Assembly: GCA_023150915.1 (NCBI GenBank)
Contig: JAKLKA010000001.1
Location: 79,573-143,572 of the forward strand
DNA: 64,000 bases
Origin: Polyangiaceae bacterium
GTDB taxonomy: Bacteria; Myxococcota_A; Polyangia; Polyangiales; Polyangiaceae
Reading direction: 5' to 3'
Positions 51,930 to 61,090 of this stretch are shown piece by piece (position 1 is the first letter of the stretch; every line of letters starts with the position of its first letter). The notes below the pieces were generated by a model. The model had not been told where the DNA came from and searched no databases. It worked only from the letters and a program-made list of their open reading frames with translations. The position numbers and the translations under genes are program-made.

Positions 51930-53304
51930 GCCCCAGCGCCAGCAGCGCGAGCGCGGCAAGTCCGTTCTCGCGCTGCGGCGCCGTGCGACATCCACAGCCG
52001 CCGTCGTCGCTCTCGCTGTCCCCGCCTCCCGACTTGCCCCCCGTGGCCGGCGCACCGCCGCTCGCGCTTCCACCCCCCGAGCCGCCGGCTGAGCCGTCCG
52101 CTTCTGGGACGCAGGTCGTGCCCGAGCACGCGTGGCCGAACGCGCAGTCCGCGCCGGTGCTGCACTGCTGCTGGCATTTACCGGCCTTGCACACGTAGGG
52201 CGTGCAGCTCTCGGTCTGCCCGTTCGGCAGTTGCACCGTGGTCGGGTCCAGGCACTTGGCCGTCGAGACGGCACACTTGCCGGTGTTGGTGTCGCACGTG
52301 GCGCCCTGAGCGCAGTCGGCATTGCTGGCGCAGGTCTTCTTGCACAGCCCGTCCGCCGCGCCGCAGCCGTAGGGCGAGCACGGCGCGCTCTTGCCCGCCG
52401 CGCACGCGCCCGTGCCGTCACAGGTCGCCGCGGAGGTCGACACGTCGCCGGTGCAGCTCGCGGCGCCGCAGGCCGTGGCGTTGCCTGGGTAGCTGCACTT
52501 GTCACCGTTGCCCGCACACGTGCCCTTGCACGCGCCGCTGCCGCTGCAGTCTTGGCGTGGCGGGATCGGCGTGCCCGTCACGTACGCGCAGGTTCCGACC
52601 TTGCCCGCCAGGTTGCAGGCCTGACACTGCCCCGAGCAGTTGCTGTCGCAGCACACACCGTCGGTGCAGTTGCCCGAGTCGCACTCGAGCTTGTCGGTGC
52701 AGGCCGTGCCGTTGGCGCGCTTGGGCTTGCACACGCCGAATTCGCAGCGGTTCGGCGGCTGGCAGTCGGTGTCGTTCGCGCAGGGGAAGGCGCACGAGCC
52801 GTTCTTGCAGGCATACGGCGCGCACGGCTTTCCCGCCGGCGCGTTCTCGAAGTAGCAGACGCCGGCGCCCGAGCAGATCGCGCCCTTCGCGCTCATCATG
52901 TTGCAGCTGTTCCCGCTGCCCGCGTCACTGGCGCACGCCGCGCCCTGCGGCGTGAGCGCGCACGCGCCCTTGCCGTCGCACGCGCCCGTCTTGCCGCAAG
53001 TGCCGGCTGGATCGGCGGCGCAGTCGTCGTGCGGGTCGAGCCCTTCGAGCGCTGGGCCGCAAGTGCCGCTGCCGCTGAGCGACTGCTTCTTGGCGGCGGC
53101 GCAGGCCTGGCACGTGCCCTTGCACTCGGTGGTGCAGCACACGCCGTCCACGCAGAAGGTCGAGTCGCACTCGCTACCCGCGGTGCAGGTCTGCCCCGCT
53201 GCCTTTGCGGCGCCCCGAACCGTGCGCGTGGGCTCGGCGCCGTCGTCCGGGCCGGAGCAAGCGAGGAGAGCGAGCGCGAACGGAACCAAGAGCCAGCGGG
53301 TCAT
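51901..53304 (-). CDS. Cys-rich surface protein with MYXO-CTERM tail
   Basis: A 467-residue protein with a lipoprotein-type signal MTRWLLVPFALALLACSGPD. Apart from linkers, it consists of Cys-rich modules: FCVDGVCCTTECKGTCQAC, CSGAGVCYFENAPAGKPC, CTDKLECDSGNCTDGVCC and others, each with six to eight Cys. It ends GGCGCRTAPQRENG, a hydrophobic helix and RRRRAR. It is a smaller relative of the two giant proteins on either side, without a propeller. The start diverges from the FG-GAP protein gene across 110 bases. Disulfide-rich stalks that hold binding domains away from the surface are the likely role. Confidence 0.92.
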   Translation of the reverse strand: MTRWLLVPFALALLACSGPDDGAEPTRTVRGAAKAAGQTCTAGSECDSTFCVDGVCCTTECKGTCQACAAAKKQSLSGSGTCGPALEGLDPHDDCAADPAGTCGKTGACDGKGACALTPQGAACASDAGSGNSCNMMSAKGAICSGAGVCYFENAPAGKPCAPYACKNGSCAFPCANDTDCQPPNRCEFGVCKPKRANGTACTDKLECDSGNCTDGVCCDSNCSGQCQACNLAGKVGTCAYVTGTPIPPRQDCSGSGACKGTCAGNGDKCSYPGNATACGAASCTGDVSTSAATCDGTGACAAGKSAPCSPYGCGAADGLCKKTCASNADCAQGATCDTNTGKCAVSTAKCLDPTTVQLPNGQTESCTPYVCKAGKCQQQCSTGADCAFGHACSGTTCVPEADGSAGGSGGGSASGGAPATGGKSGGGDSESDDGGCGCRTAPQRENGLAALALLALGLSARRRRAR

Positions 53305-53414
53305 GGGGTGTCCAAGAGGTTGCCATGACGGGGCGGGCGGGCGCCATGCCGGGGGCGCTCGCCGGGTTCCCCTGGCGTCACCAAGTCGCTAGGCTTCCGG
53401 GTCGAGGTGTCCTG

Positions 53415-56400
53415 ATGAGCTCGGTTCGCATTGGATGTGCGCTTTCTTTCGTCCTCGCGGTTGGTTGCGGGGAGTCGAAGTCACCGGGGTCTGAAGCTGC
53501 CCCGCCCAGCCCCAGCGAGCACCTGGCGCTCGTCGACCCGGGTGACACCGCCGAAGTGCGAGCCGCGTACGTCGCGAGCCGCCAGCGCGAAGGCGCTGAC
53601 GATGCGGACTTCCACCTTCGGAATCGCCCGGACGGTCGGTATGAAGCACCGAATCCGCGACACCGCTTCGTCGCCGAGCTTGGCGCCGGCGGTGTTCGGC
53701 TGAGCTCGACCGAAGGTGGCTTCGAGCTGGGCCTGACCACTGACGGCGTCGTTTGCGGGGATGCCGTGCTCGACCTGACTTTGGGCGATGCCTCGGTGAG
53801 CCTGAACCGAATCGCTCTCAGCGGCAGCGCCGGTGGAGCCAAGCTTGGGGAGTGGTATGTCAACGGTCCACTCGGGCTGCAGCAAGGCTGGGACGTGCAG
53901 CGCCCGCCGTGTGAGGCCGCCAAGAGCGAGCTCGTGCTCCAGATCGCGGTGACCGGGCGCAGCCCCGTCGCGAGCAGTGATGGCCGGAGCATCGCGTTTG
54001 CGAAACCCGGGCTCGCAATCCCGGAGCTCCACTACACCGATTTGTTCGCGCGCGACGCTTCGGGGCGCCCGCTGAGCACCCGGATGGAGGTGGTCGACTC
54101 TCGAATTGCAGTCCGCGTGGACACCGCGGGGGCCAAGTGGCCCGTTTTCATCGACCCGCTCGTCGCGACCCAAGAAGCGAAGTTCTCAGCCTCGGGTCCT
54201 AGCGACGGCGCATCGAGTGACTACTTCGGGAGTGGAGTCGCCGTCGATCCCGCGATGTCCTTTCCCGACATCGCCGCCATCGGGGCGCCCGGGCGCGACG
54301 TCGGCGGCAACACCGACCAGGGAGCCATCTACCTCTTCGAGAAGGTCGCGAATTGGGGTCTGAGTGCCGTGCTCGTGGCATCGGACGGTGCGACGGGGGA
54401 CGAGCTCGGAGGATCCGTGGGCCTCAGTGGCACGACCGTAGTCGCGGGTGCACGCAAGGCGAACGGACAAGCGGGCGCGGCCTACGTATTCGTTCGCAAC
54501 GGCACCGTGTGGTCGCAGCAACAGAAGCTCACCGCAAGCGACGCGGCCGCGCTGGACCTGTTCGGGACCGCGGTCGCGATCGACGGGAACACCATCGCAG
54601 TCGGTGCGCCGCTCGACGACGTAGGCGCCAACGCCAACCAGGGATCGGGCTACGTGTTCGTTCGCAGCGGTACGACGTGGACACAACAGCAGAAGGTGGT
54701 GGCCGGAAGCAGCCCCGATGCCCAAGACCAATTCGGTTCTGCGGTTGCGGTTCTAGGGAACGACGCGGCGTTCGGTGCGCCTGGCAACTACTACACCGTC
54801 TCGGGCGCCGGCGGCGCGTACGTCTTCACCCGCTCGGGCACGACCTGGACGCAACAACAAGCGATCTTCCCGTCGACCTACCCGAGCGGCAGTTCTGGCC
54901 GCAGCGTCTCCTTGCTCGCGAACATCCTGGCGATCGGCGCGCCCGGGGAGGGCGCTGCCTACGTCTACACGCGCAGCGGTACGACCTGGTCGCTCCAGCA
55001 GAAGCAGACCAAGCCCGTCGATGCGTACAACTTCGGTTGGTCGACCGCGCTCTTCAACGCGTCGAACCCCACGCTGGCAGTTGGCGCGGACACCACGAAC
55101 GTCGCGCTGGCGACGCAACAGGGTGCCACCTACGTCTACCGTCGATCGGTGACGACCTGGCCCCTGGAAGGCACGCTGATCGCGAGTGACGGCCTGGCGG
55201 GAGACCGCCTCGGCTACTCGGTATCGGGAGCAGGAAACACGGTCCTCACCGGAGCATTCCACGACGACGTGGGCGGCTCGACGGACCGCGGCTCAGCGTA
55301 CTTGTGGACGCGGGTCGTCTCGACATGGTCGCAGGGTCAGAAGCTGGTCGCGGCCGAGGGGGTGCAAGACGAGTTGATGGGTCAGGCAGTGGCCATCGAC
55401 GGGAACACCGCGCTCGTCGGCGTCCCACACGACACGGTGAACGGTGTCGGCTGGCAGGGTTCGGTCTTCGTGTTCGTCAAGAGCGGCGCGACCTGGAGCC
55501 AGCAGGCGCGCATCGTAGCGAGCGACGGAGGTGCCAGCGACGAGTTCGGCTCGGCCGTAGCGTTGAGCGGGAACACCGCGCTCGTCGGTGCACCCGGAGA
55601 CCTCATCGCAGCTGGTTCCGCGTACGTGTTCGTGCGCAGCGGAACGGCCTGGCCGCAGCAGCAGAAGCTCACCGTAGCGGGTGCTCAGGAGTCCGACCGT
55701 CTGGGCGAGTCCGTGGCGATCAGCGCTGACACCGCGCTTGTCGGGATGCCCGGCGACGGTGCATCGTCCCAGGGTGCCGCTTTTGTCTTCGTTCGCAGCG
55801 GCACCGTGTGGTCCCAGCAGCAGAAACTGGCCGCGAGCGACGCGGCGGCAACCGACAATTTCGGCGCTGCCGTGGGTCTCACCGGCAACGATGCCGTCGT
55901 CGGCGCGCCGCTCGCTGACATCTCCGGCAAGATCGACGAGGGCGCTGCCTATGTCTTCGTTCGCAGTGGCACGACGTGGAGTCAGCAACAGAAGCTGACG
56001 GCGCCGAGCGGTGCTGCGGGGGACGAGTTGGGCCGTGCGGTGGCCATCTTCGGCAGCGACGCTCTGATTGGCGCGCCGAAAGACGATGTTGGCACCACGG
56101 ATCGCGGCTCCGCCCTGGTGTTCGGGCGGGCAGGCACCACCTGGACGTACAAGACCCAGCTCCTCTCAGGCACCGGGAGCACGGGTGACGCTTTCGGCAC
56201 CTCGGTGGCGCTCGGAGCCGATGTCGCCGCCGTGGGCGCCGCTCTGGACGATGTCAGCGCGTTGGCCGATGCCGGAAGCGTGCAGGTGTTCGTACGGGAT
56301 GCAACGGGTGCCTGGGCCGAGCAAACGCCAGCCATCGGCCCGTCGGACTCGGCTGCCTCCGATCGCTTCGGTACGGCCGTGTCGCTCTCGAGCGACGGCT

Positions 56401-58433
56401 TGTTGGTGGGTGCGCCCGGGAAGAGCTTCGAGCTCGGGACCGACATTGGCGCCGCCTACGTCGTGCGTCTGAAGGGTCTGGTCGGCCAGTCGTGCGTGGG
56501 CACCAGCGACTGCGCGGGAGGCCTATCGTGCATGGACAACGTCTGCTGCAAGAGTGCCTGCGGCGGCGTCTGCGAGGTGTGCAGCGCCGTCAAAGGAGCG
56601 ACTCAGAACGGCACTTGCACGCCGCTGCCGGCGAACGGCAGCCCGCAGCCGTCCAAGGGCAGCTGCGGCGTGCTCTGCAACGGGACCAGCGGCGCGTGCC
56701 CGTCCGGTTGTCAAAACGACTCGAACTGCGAGGCAACCAAGTACTGCGATCAGAGCGGCGCTTGCGTGCCGCGCAAGGCGAACGGCGTCGCATGCAACCT
56801 GGCGGCCGGTGCCGACTGCTTACTTGCCGGGTGTAGGGCGTGCACGTCCAATCAATGCGTGGATGGCGTGTGCTGCGACAGTGCGTGCAACGGCGGTCCG
56901 TGTGACACGTGTGCGCAGACTTCGGGCGCGTCGGCCAACGGCGCGTGCACCACGCTGGCCAAGGGGGCTCCCCCTGCGCCGCCGGGGTGCCCCGGCTTCT
57001 TGTGCGCCGGCGGCTCCGCCGCGTGTCCTAGCACCTGCGCCGTGAGCGCCGACTGCGCGACCGGTTACTTCTGCTCCGCCGGCAGTTGCGTTCCCAAGAA
57101 GTCCCAAGGCTCGGACTGCTCGGCACAAGAGCAATGCGGCAGTGGGCTCTTCTGCTCCGACGGGGTGTGCTGCAACGCGCAGTGCACCTCGAAATGCGAA
57201 GCGTGCAAGGCTGCAAACAAGGAGTCAGGGGCGGACTCAGGCATCTGCGGCGCCGCCAAGAAGGGCACCAACCCGGGGAACCATTGCGTCAAGGCGACCG
57301 ACCCGTGCGGTGAGCAGGCCACCTGCAGTGGCGTCGTCGGCCAGTGCGCGCTGGCCGCCGCCACCACGAGCTGTGGCCCCACGACCTGCAATGGCACCGC
57401 CGTCAGCGGCAAGATCTGCGACGGCAACGGCAGCTGCGTCGACCAGACGAACGCGCAGTGCTCGCCCTATGTGTGCCAAGCAGGCGCGTGTACCAGCCCG
57501 TGCACCGTCGACGCGAACTGCATCAGCAACCCGGCTCACTACTGCCAGGGCGGGTTTTGCGTGCCCAAGATCGACAACGGCAAGGCTTGCCAGGCCGCCA
57601 ACCAGTGCACGTCGAGCTTCTGCGTCGACGGAGTCTGCTGCGACTCGCCGTGCACAGGCCAGTGCGAGAGCTGTGCTGAGACCGGCAGCGTGGGCCAGTG
57701 CAAGCCGCGCGCGGGTGCGCCGAAGTCGCCGAAGCCCGCGTGCGCCGGCACCGGCGCCTGCGTGGGCCAGTGCGACGGCGCGAATCCCAACGCTTGCGTT
57801 CTGCCTGGGACGTCGACCCAGTGCAGCGCGTCGTCTTGCACCGGTGATTCGCTGACACCTCCCGGCACCTGCGATAGCGCCGGCGGCTGCTCGGTGCCCG
57901 TGCCCAAGAGCTGCGCTCCGTACGCGTGCAGCGCCGGGGCGTGCAAGTTGACCTGCGCCAACGACGGAGACTGCGCGGCTGGTGCGACCTGTGACACGAA
58001 CAAGGGGCTGTGCGCCGTGAGCGGGGCAACTTGCACCGATGCGTTCACGGTCAAACAACCCAACGGCCAGACCCAATCCTGCTCGCCCTACAAGTGCGTC
58101 GGTGGCGCGTGCCAGCAGCAATGCGTGAACGGCAACGATTGCGCAACTGGTTACGATTGCGTCGCGTCCAGCTGCGTTCCGAAGGATGGCGGCGCGGGTG
58201 GCTCGGGTGGTGGCAGTGCTGGAAGCGGAGGAAACGCCGGAAGCGGCGGTTCGAAATCGGACGCCGGTCCTGACGCCGGCGGCGCGACGTCGGGAGGAGA
58301 AGGCAGTGACGAGGGCGGCTGCGGGTGCAAGCTCGCCGGTGCCACACCCGCGCGGCTGGGTCCAGCCTGGCTGAGCGGGCTGGTGATCGCGGCGCTCGGG
58401 TGGCGGCGCCGCCGACGCCGCGCCCGCGTCTAG
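53415..58433 (+). CDS. Giant FG-GAP double-propeller Cys-rich surface protein with MYXO-CTERM tail
   Basis: I use ATG 53415 (1672 residues), which gives a lipoprotein-like signal ending at Cys (CALSFVLAVGCGESK). Residues about 260-1020 carry fourteen copies of a 50-residue FG-GAP-type unit, for example DNFGAAVGLTGNDAVVGAPL followed by GAAYVFVRSGTTWSQQQKL. Fourteen equals two seven-bladed propellers. Cys-rich modules follow (CMDNVCCKSACGGVCEVC, CVDGVCCDSPCTGQCESC), very similar to those in the upstream giant protein. The end is GGCGCKLAGA, a hydrophobic helix and [14 protein letters not shown] propellers in other proteins bind ligands or matrix, so adhesion to prey, kin or substrate is a reasonable inference. 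Confidence 0.93.
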   Translation: MSSVRIGCALSFVLAVGCGESKSPGSEAAPPSPSEHLALVDPGDTAEVRAAYVASRQREGADDADFHLRNRPDGRYEAPNPRHRFVAELGAGGVRLSSTEGGFELGLTTDGVVCGDAVLDLTLGDASVSLNRIALSGSAGGAKLGEWYVNGPLGLQQGWDVQRPPCEAAKSELVLQIAVTGRSPVASSDGRSIAFAKPGLAIPELHYTDLFARDASGRPLSTRMEVVDSRIAVRVDTAGAKWPVFIDPLVATQEAKFSASGPSDGASSDYFGSGVAVDPAMSFPDIAAIGAPGRDVGGNTDQGAIYLFEKVANWGLSAVLVASDGATGDELGGSVGLSGTTVVAGARKANGQAGAAYVFVRNGTVWSQQQKLTASDAAALDLFGTAVAIDGNTIAVGAPLDDVGANANQGSGYVFVRSGTTWTQQQKVVAGSSPDAQDQFGSAVAVLGNDAAFGAPGNYYTVSGAGGAYVFTRSGTTWTQQQAIFPSTYPSGSSGRSVSLLANILAIGAPGEGAAYVYTRSGTTWSLQQKQTKPVDAYNFGWSTALFNASNPTLAVGADTTNVALATQQGATYVYRRSVTTWPLEGTLIASDGLAGDRLGYSVSGAGNTVLTGAFHDDVGGSTDRGSAYLWTRVVSTWSQGQKLVAAEGVQDELMGQAVAIDGNTALVGVPHDTVNGVGWQGSVFVFVKSGATWSQQARIVASDGGASDEFGSAVALSGNTALVGAPGDLIAAGSAYVFVRSGTAWPQQQKLTVAGAQESDRLGESVAISADTALVGMPGDGASSQGAAFVFVRSGTVWSQQQKLAASDAAATDNFGAAVGLTGNDAVVGAPLADISGKIDEGAAYVFVRSGTTWSQQQKLTAPSGAAGDELGRAVAIFGSDALIGAPKDDVGTTDRGSALVFGRAGTTWTYKTQLLSGTGSTGDAFGTSVALGADVAAVGAALDDVSALADAGSVQVFVRDATGAWAEQTPAIGPSDSAASDRFGTAVSLSSDGLLVGAPGKSFELGTDIGAAYVVRLKGLVGQSCVGTSDCAGGLSCMDNVCCKSACGGVCEVCSAVKGATQNGTCTPLPANGSPQPSKGSCGVLCNGTSGACPSGCQNDSNCEATKYCDQSGACVPRKANGVACNLAAGADCLLAGCRACTSNQCVDGVCCDSACNGGPCDTCAQTSGASANGACTTLAKGAPPAPPGCPGFLCAGGSAACPSTCAVSADCATGYFCSAGSCVPKKSQGSDCSAQEQCGSGLFCSDGVCCNAQCTSKCEACKAANKESGADSGICGAAKKGTNPGNHCVKATDPCGEQATCSGVVGQCALAAATTSCGPTTCNGTAVSGKICDGNGSCVDQTNAQCSPYVCQAGACTSPCTVDANCISNPAHYCQGGFCVPKIDNGKACQAANQCTSSFCVDGVCCDSPCTGQCESCAETGSVGQCKPRAGAPKSPKPACAGTGACVGQCDGANPNACVLPGTSTQCSASSCTGDSLTPPGTCDSAGGCSVPVPKSCAPYACSAGACKLTCANDGDCAAGATCDTNKGLCAVSGATCTDAFTVKQPNGQTQSCSPYKCVGGACQQQCVNGNDCATGYDCVASSCVPKDGGAGGSGGGSAGSGGNAGSGGSKSDAGPDAGGATSGGEGSDEGGCGCKLAGATPARLGPAWLSGLVIAALGWRRRRRRARV
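54200..56480. repeat. Fourteen tandem FG-GAP-coding repeats of about 150-165 bases
   Basis: Internal DNA repeats encoding the propeller blades. Units share phrases such as GTVWSQQQKL and YVFVRSGTTW, but the copies have diverged, so simple slippage is unlikely to be recent. Confidence 0.85.
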
Positions 58434-58590
58434 CGCGCGCTTCGCGGCCGTTTGCCGCCACGCGAGCGCCACCAGGGCAGGAAGCGTCAGCGGACCGCCG
58501 CGCGTACATCCCACTATTTCCGCGGGGAACCGGAAGCCCGCGCCGGGCGCGTGGACTGGCCCGGCCCGCCGGCGTAGATCTTGGGGCTCG

Positions 58591-60087
58591 ATGAGCCGCG
58601 AGCTCCTGGGTGCGGGACAGATCTTCGCCGGTCGCTACCGGATCGAGCGCTTCTTGGCCGAGGGCGGCTTCGGCGCGGTGTACGTGGCCGAGCAGCTCGC
58701 CACCGAGGCGCGCGTCGCGGTCAAGGTGCTCTGGCCCCACGTGCTGCAAGCCAAGGACGCCTCCGAGAAGTTCGAGCAAGAGGCGCGCATCGCCGGTCGC
58801 GTGAACAGCGACCACATCGTGCGCGTGGTCGACGCGGGCTTCGACCAGACCACCGAGATGCCCTTCTTGGTGATGGAGCTGCTGGTTGGCGAGGATCTCG
58901 CCAACATGGTCGAGCGTCAGGGCCCGCTCGCTCCGGACTTGGCCGTCGAGTACCTGCGACAGACGGCGTCGGCGCTGGACCGGGCGCACGGCTACAAGGA
59001 CAAGGACGGCGTGGTCCGGCCCATCGTGCACCGCGATCTGAAGCCCGAGAATCTGTTCGTAGCGCGGCGCGACAACGGCGAGACCACCATCAAGGTGCTC
59101 GACTTCGGCATTGCCAAGGTGCTCGGCGCGACGTCGAACGTGTCGCAAGAGGTGAAGGGCACCCCGCTCTACATGGCCTTCGAGCAAGCCGGGGTGGGCA
59201 GCATCTCGCCGCAGACCGACGTGTGGGCTCTCGGGCTCATCGCCTTCTATGTCCTGACCGGCAAGAGCTACTGGCGTACCGCGCACACACCCGATGGCTC
59301 TCTGACTCAGCTGTTCGGCGAGGTGCTCTCGTTGCCCATAGTGCCGCCCAGTCAGCGCATGGTCGAGCTCGGTTTCCCCAGTCCATTCCCCGCGGCATTC
59401 GACGCCTGGTTCGGGGGCTGCGTGAACCGCGATCCGAACCTGCGCTACCGCACGGCCGGCGAGGCCATTGCAGCCCTGGGCGAGGTGTACGGCATCACCG
59501 CAGTCGGCTCGCGTTCCGCGCCCAGCCTGCCGAACCTGTCGGCGTCGGGCTACGGACCGTCGCCCAACGTCACGCCGGTCGCGGCCGCCATCACCGGCAG
59601 CCCCGTGCACGACGCGACGCTGCTCTCGGCGCGGCCCATCGCGGCCGGCACGCAGAACGCCTTGGCCGTGTCTTCGGGGAACATGGGCGCGCCGAAGCGT
59701 AGCGCGCTCGTCCCGGTCGTCGTCGTGGCGGCGCTGCTCTTGGTGGTCGGCGGCGTCGCGGGCGGCATCGCGTTGTCGCGCGGTGGCAGCAGCGCCGCAG
59801 CGTCTGCAGCGGCAGCTGCCACCGGCGAGGTGGTGCCCAGCCCCACTGCCAGCGCGCCCACACCCAGCCCGAGCGTGGTGGTCGACGTCGCACCCACCGC
59901 ACCAGCGGCCACGAGCGTTCCGGCAGCCACCAGCGTTCCGGCAGCCGCCAGCGTCGCTCCGAAGTCCACCGCGGGGGCGCCGGTCGCTGCGAAGGGCAGC
60001 GCATCGAGCAAGCCCAGCGAGCCTCCCACCCCCAAGCCCACCGGCACCAAGCCTTCGAAGGACCCTGGCACTTACGATGACCGCTAG
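58591..60087 (+). CDS. Transmembrane Ser/Thr protein kinase of the second kinase-TPR-lipoprotein operon
   Basis: A 498-residue kinase. The catalytic domain (about 15-280) has FLAEGGFGAVYVAEQ, the VAVKVLW lysine, HRDLKPENLF, DFGIAKVLG and PLYMAFEQAGVG. The last motif has Phe where YMAPEQ is expected, an unusual change in the activation segment end. A Pro/Ser linker leads to a membrane helix (ALVPVVVVAALLLVVGGVAG) and a periplasmic Pro/Ala/Ser-rich tail with no PEGA domain; that domain role seems to pass to the next gene. The stop overlaps the TPR gene start by 11 bases. It heads a three-gene operon paralleling 1-4006. The 58434-58590 gap before it holds the promoter but no clear boxes. Confidence 0.93.
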   Translation: MSRELLGAGQIFAGRYRIERFLAEGGFGAVYVAEQLATEARVAVKVLWPHVLQAKDASEKFEQEARIAGRVNSDHIVRVVDAGFDQTTEMPFLVMELLVGEDLANMVERQGPLAPDLAVEYLRQTASALDRAHGYKDKDGVVRPIVHRDLKPENLFVARRDNGETTIKVLDFGIAKVLGATSNVSQEVKGTPLYMAFEQAGVGSISPQTDVWALGLIAFYVLTGKSYWRTAHTPDGSLTQLFGEVLSLPIVPPSQRMVELGFPSPFPAAFDAWFGGCVNRDPNLRYRTAGEAIAALGEVYGITAVGSRSAPSLPNLSASGYGPSPNVTPVAAAITGSPVHDATLLSARPIAAGTQNALAVSSGNMGAPKRSALVPVVVVAALLLVVGGVAGGIALSRGGSSAAASAAAAATGEVVPSPTASAPTPSPSVVVDVAPTAPAATSVPAATSVPAAASVAPKSTAGAPVAAKGSASSKPSEPPTPKPTGTKPSKDPGTYDDR

Positions 60088-61090
60088 CTTCGCGCGCACC
60101 CTCTCCACCCTCGCCCTCGTCTGTCTCCCCGCCGTCGCCGCTGCGCAAGGCAACGCCTCAGTGGCCGAAGGTCTGTTCCGCGAAGGGAAGGACCTGATGC
60201 AGAAGGGCGACTATGCCGCGGCCTGTCCCAAGCTGGCCGAGAGCCAGCGCCTCGACCCCTCTCCGGGCACGCTGCTCAACCTGGCCTCGTGCCAGGAGAA
60301 GCAGGGCAAGATCGCCAGCGCCTGGGCCACCTACCTTGCTGCGGGGCGCCTGGCGCGCACGCAGAACCGCACCAACATCGTGGAAGAGGCGAAGCAGCGC
60401 GCCGCCGAGCTCGAGCCCAATGTCTCGTACCTGAAGATCGTGCTGGCCGAGCGCGTGGCGGGCATCCAGGTCAAGATCGACGACGTCACGCTCGAGTCTG
60501 CCGTGCTCGACTCGAAGGTCCCGGTCGATCCTGGCGCTCGCACCGTCAGCATCGGCGCACCGGGTCACAAGACGGTCGAGATGAAGGTGACCATCGGGGC
60601 CGAGCACGACTCGCAGACGCTGAACGTGCCCCGGCTCGAGAAAGGCGAGCCGTCGGAAGTGAAACCCGGTCCGAAGCCGACGCCGGACCACCCCGAGCCT
60701 GGCCCCAAGACGCCCGAGGCGGCCGCGAGTGGTCCGCCGGTGCTGGCCTACGTGGTCGGGGGTGTCGGCGTGGTGGCGCTCGGTGTCGGCACCGCGTTCG
60801 CGTTCATGGCCAAGGGCGCCTACGGCGACGCCGAAGACAAGTGCCCGAGCAAGAGCAACTGCTCGAGTGACGCCATCTCGCTGCGCGACAAGGCCGAGAC
60901 CCGCGCCAACATCGCCAACGTCGGCATCGGACTGGGCCTGGTGGGCGTGGGGGTGGGCGCCGTGCTCTTGCTCACGCACTCACCGCCGGCGAAGGAGAAA
61001 CCGCCCGCCACCGGGTTCAAGTCGATTCGCGTGAGCCCCTTTGCTGGGCGCGACGCGGCCGGGCTCTCGCTCAGCGGGGTGACGTTCTGA
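60077..61090 (+). CDS. Exported TPR/PEGA-like protein with two membrane segments
   Basis: I use ATG 60077 (337 residues). The signal peptide is LSTLALVCLPAVAAAQGNA. TPR-like helices follow (AEGLFREGKDLMQKGDYAAA, LNLASCQEKQGKIASAWATY), then a PEGA-like beta segment (IQVKIDDVTLESAVLDSKVP, DPGARTVSIGAPGHKTVEMK). After a Pro/Lys linker come two hydrophobic helices (VLAYVVGGVGVVALGVGTAF and IGLGLVGVGVGAVLLLTHSP) and a short basic end. It overlaps the kinase by 11 bases and the lipoprotein by one (TGATG). It is the counterpart of the TPR protein at 3122-4006 and a likely periplasmic partner of the kinase. Confidence 0.85.
   Translation: MTASFARTLSTLALVCLPAVAAAQGNASVAEGLFREGKDLMQKGDYAAACPKLAESQRLDPSPGTLLNLASCQEKQGKIASAWATYLAAGRLARTQNRTNIVEEAKQRAAELEPNVSYLKIVLAERVAGIQVKIDDVTLESAVLDSKVPVDPGARTVSIGAPGHKTVEMKVTIGAEHDSQTLNVPRLEKGEPSEVKPGPKPTPDHPEPGPKTPEAAASGPPVLAYVVGGVGVVALGVGTAFAFMAKGAYGDAEDKCPSKSNCSSDAISLRDKAETRANIANVGIGLGLVGVGVGAVLLLTHSPPAKEKPPATGFKSIRVSPFAGRDAAGLSLSGVTF

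Noticed and set aside
50466..52517. 683-residue Ala/Arg-rich open frame on the minus strand
   Set aside because: It runs antisense to the giant Cys-rich protein and out of frame with the gene at 51901-53304; low-complexity composition, no domain.
54200..56480. Regularly spaced repeats as a CRISPR-like array
   Set aside because: The repeats are coding, diverged and in one long frame; no short constant repeat with variable spacers.
58051..60153. 700-residue minus-strand open frame opposite the kinase gene
   Set aside because: The opposite strand encodes a clear kinase with all motifs; this one has none.
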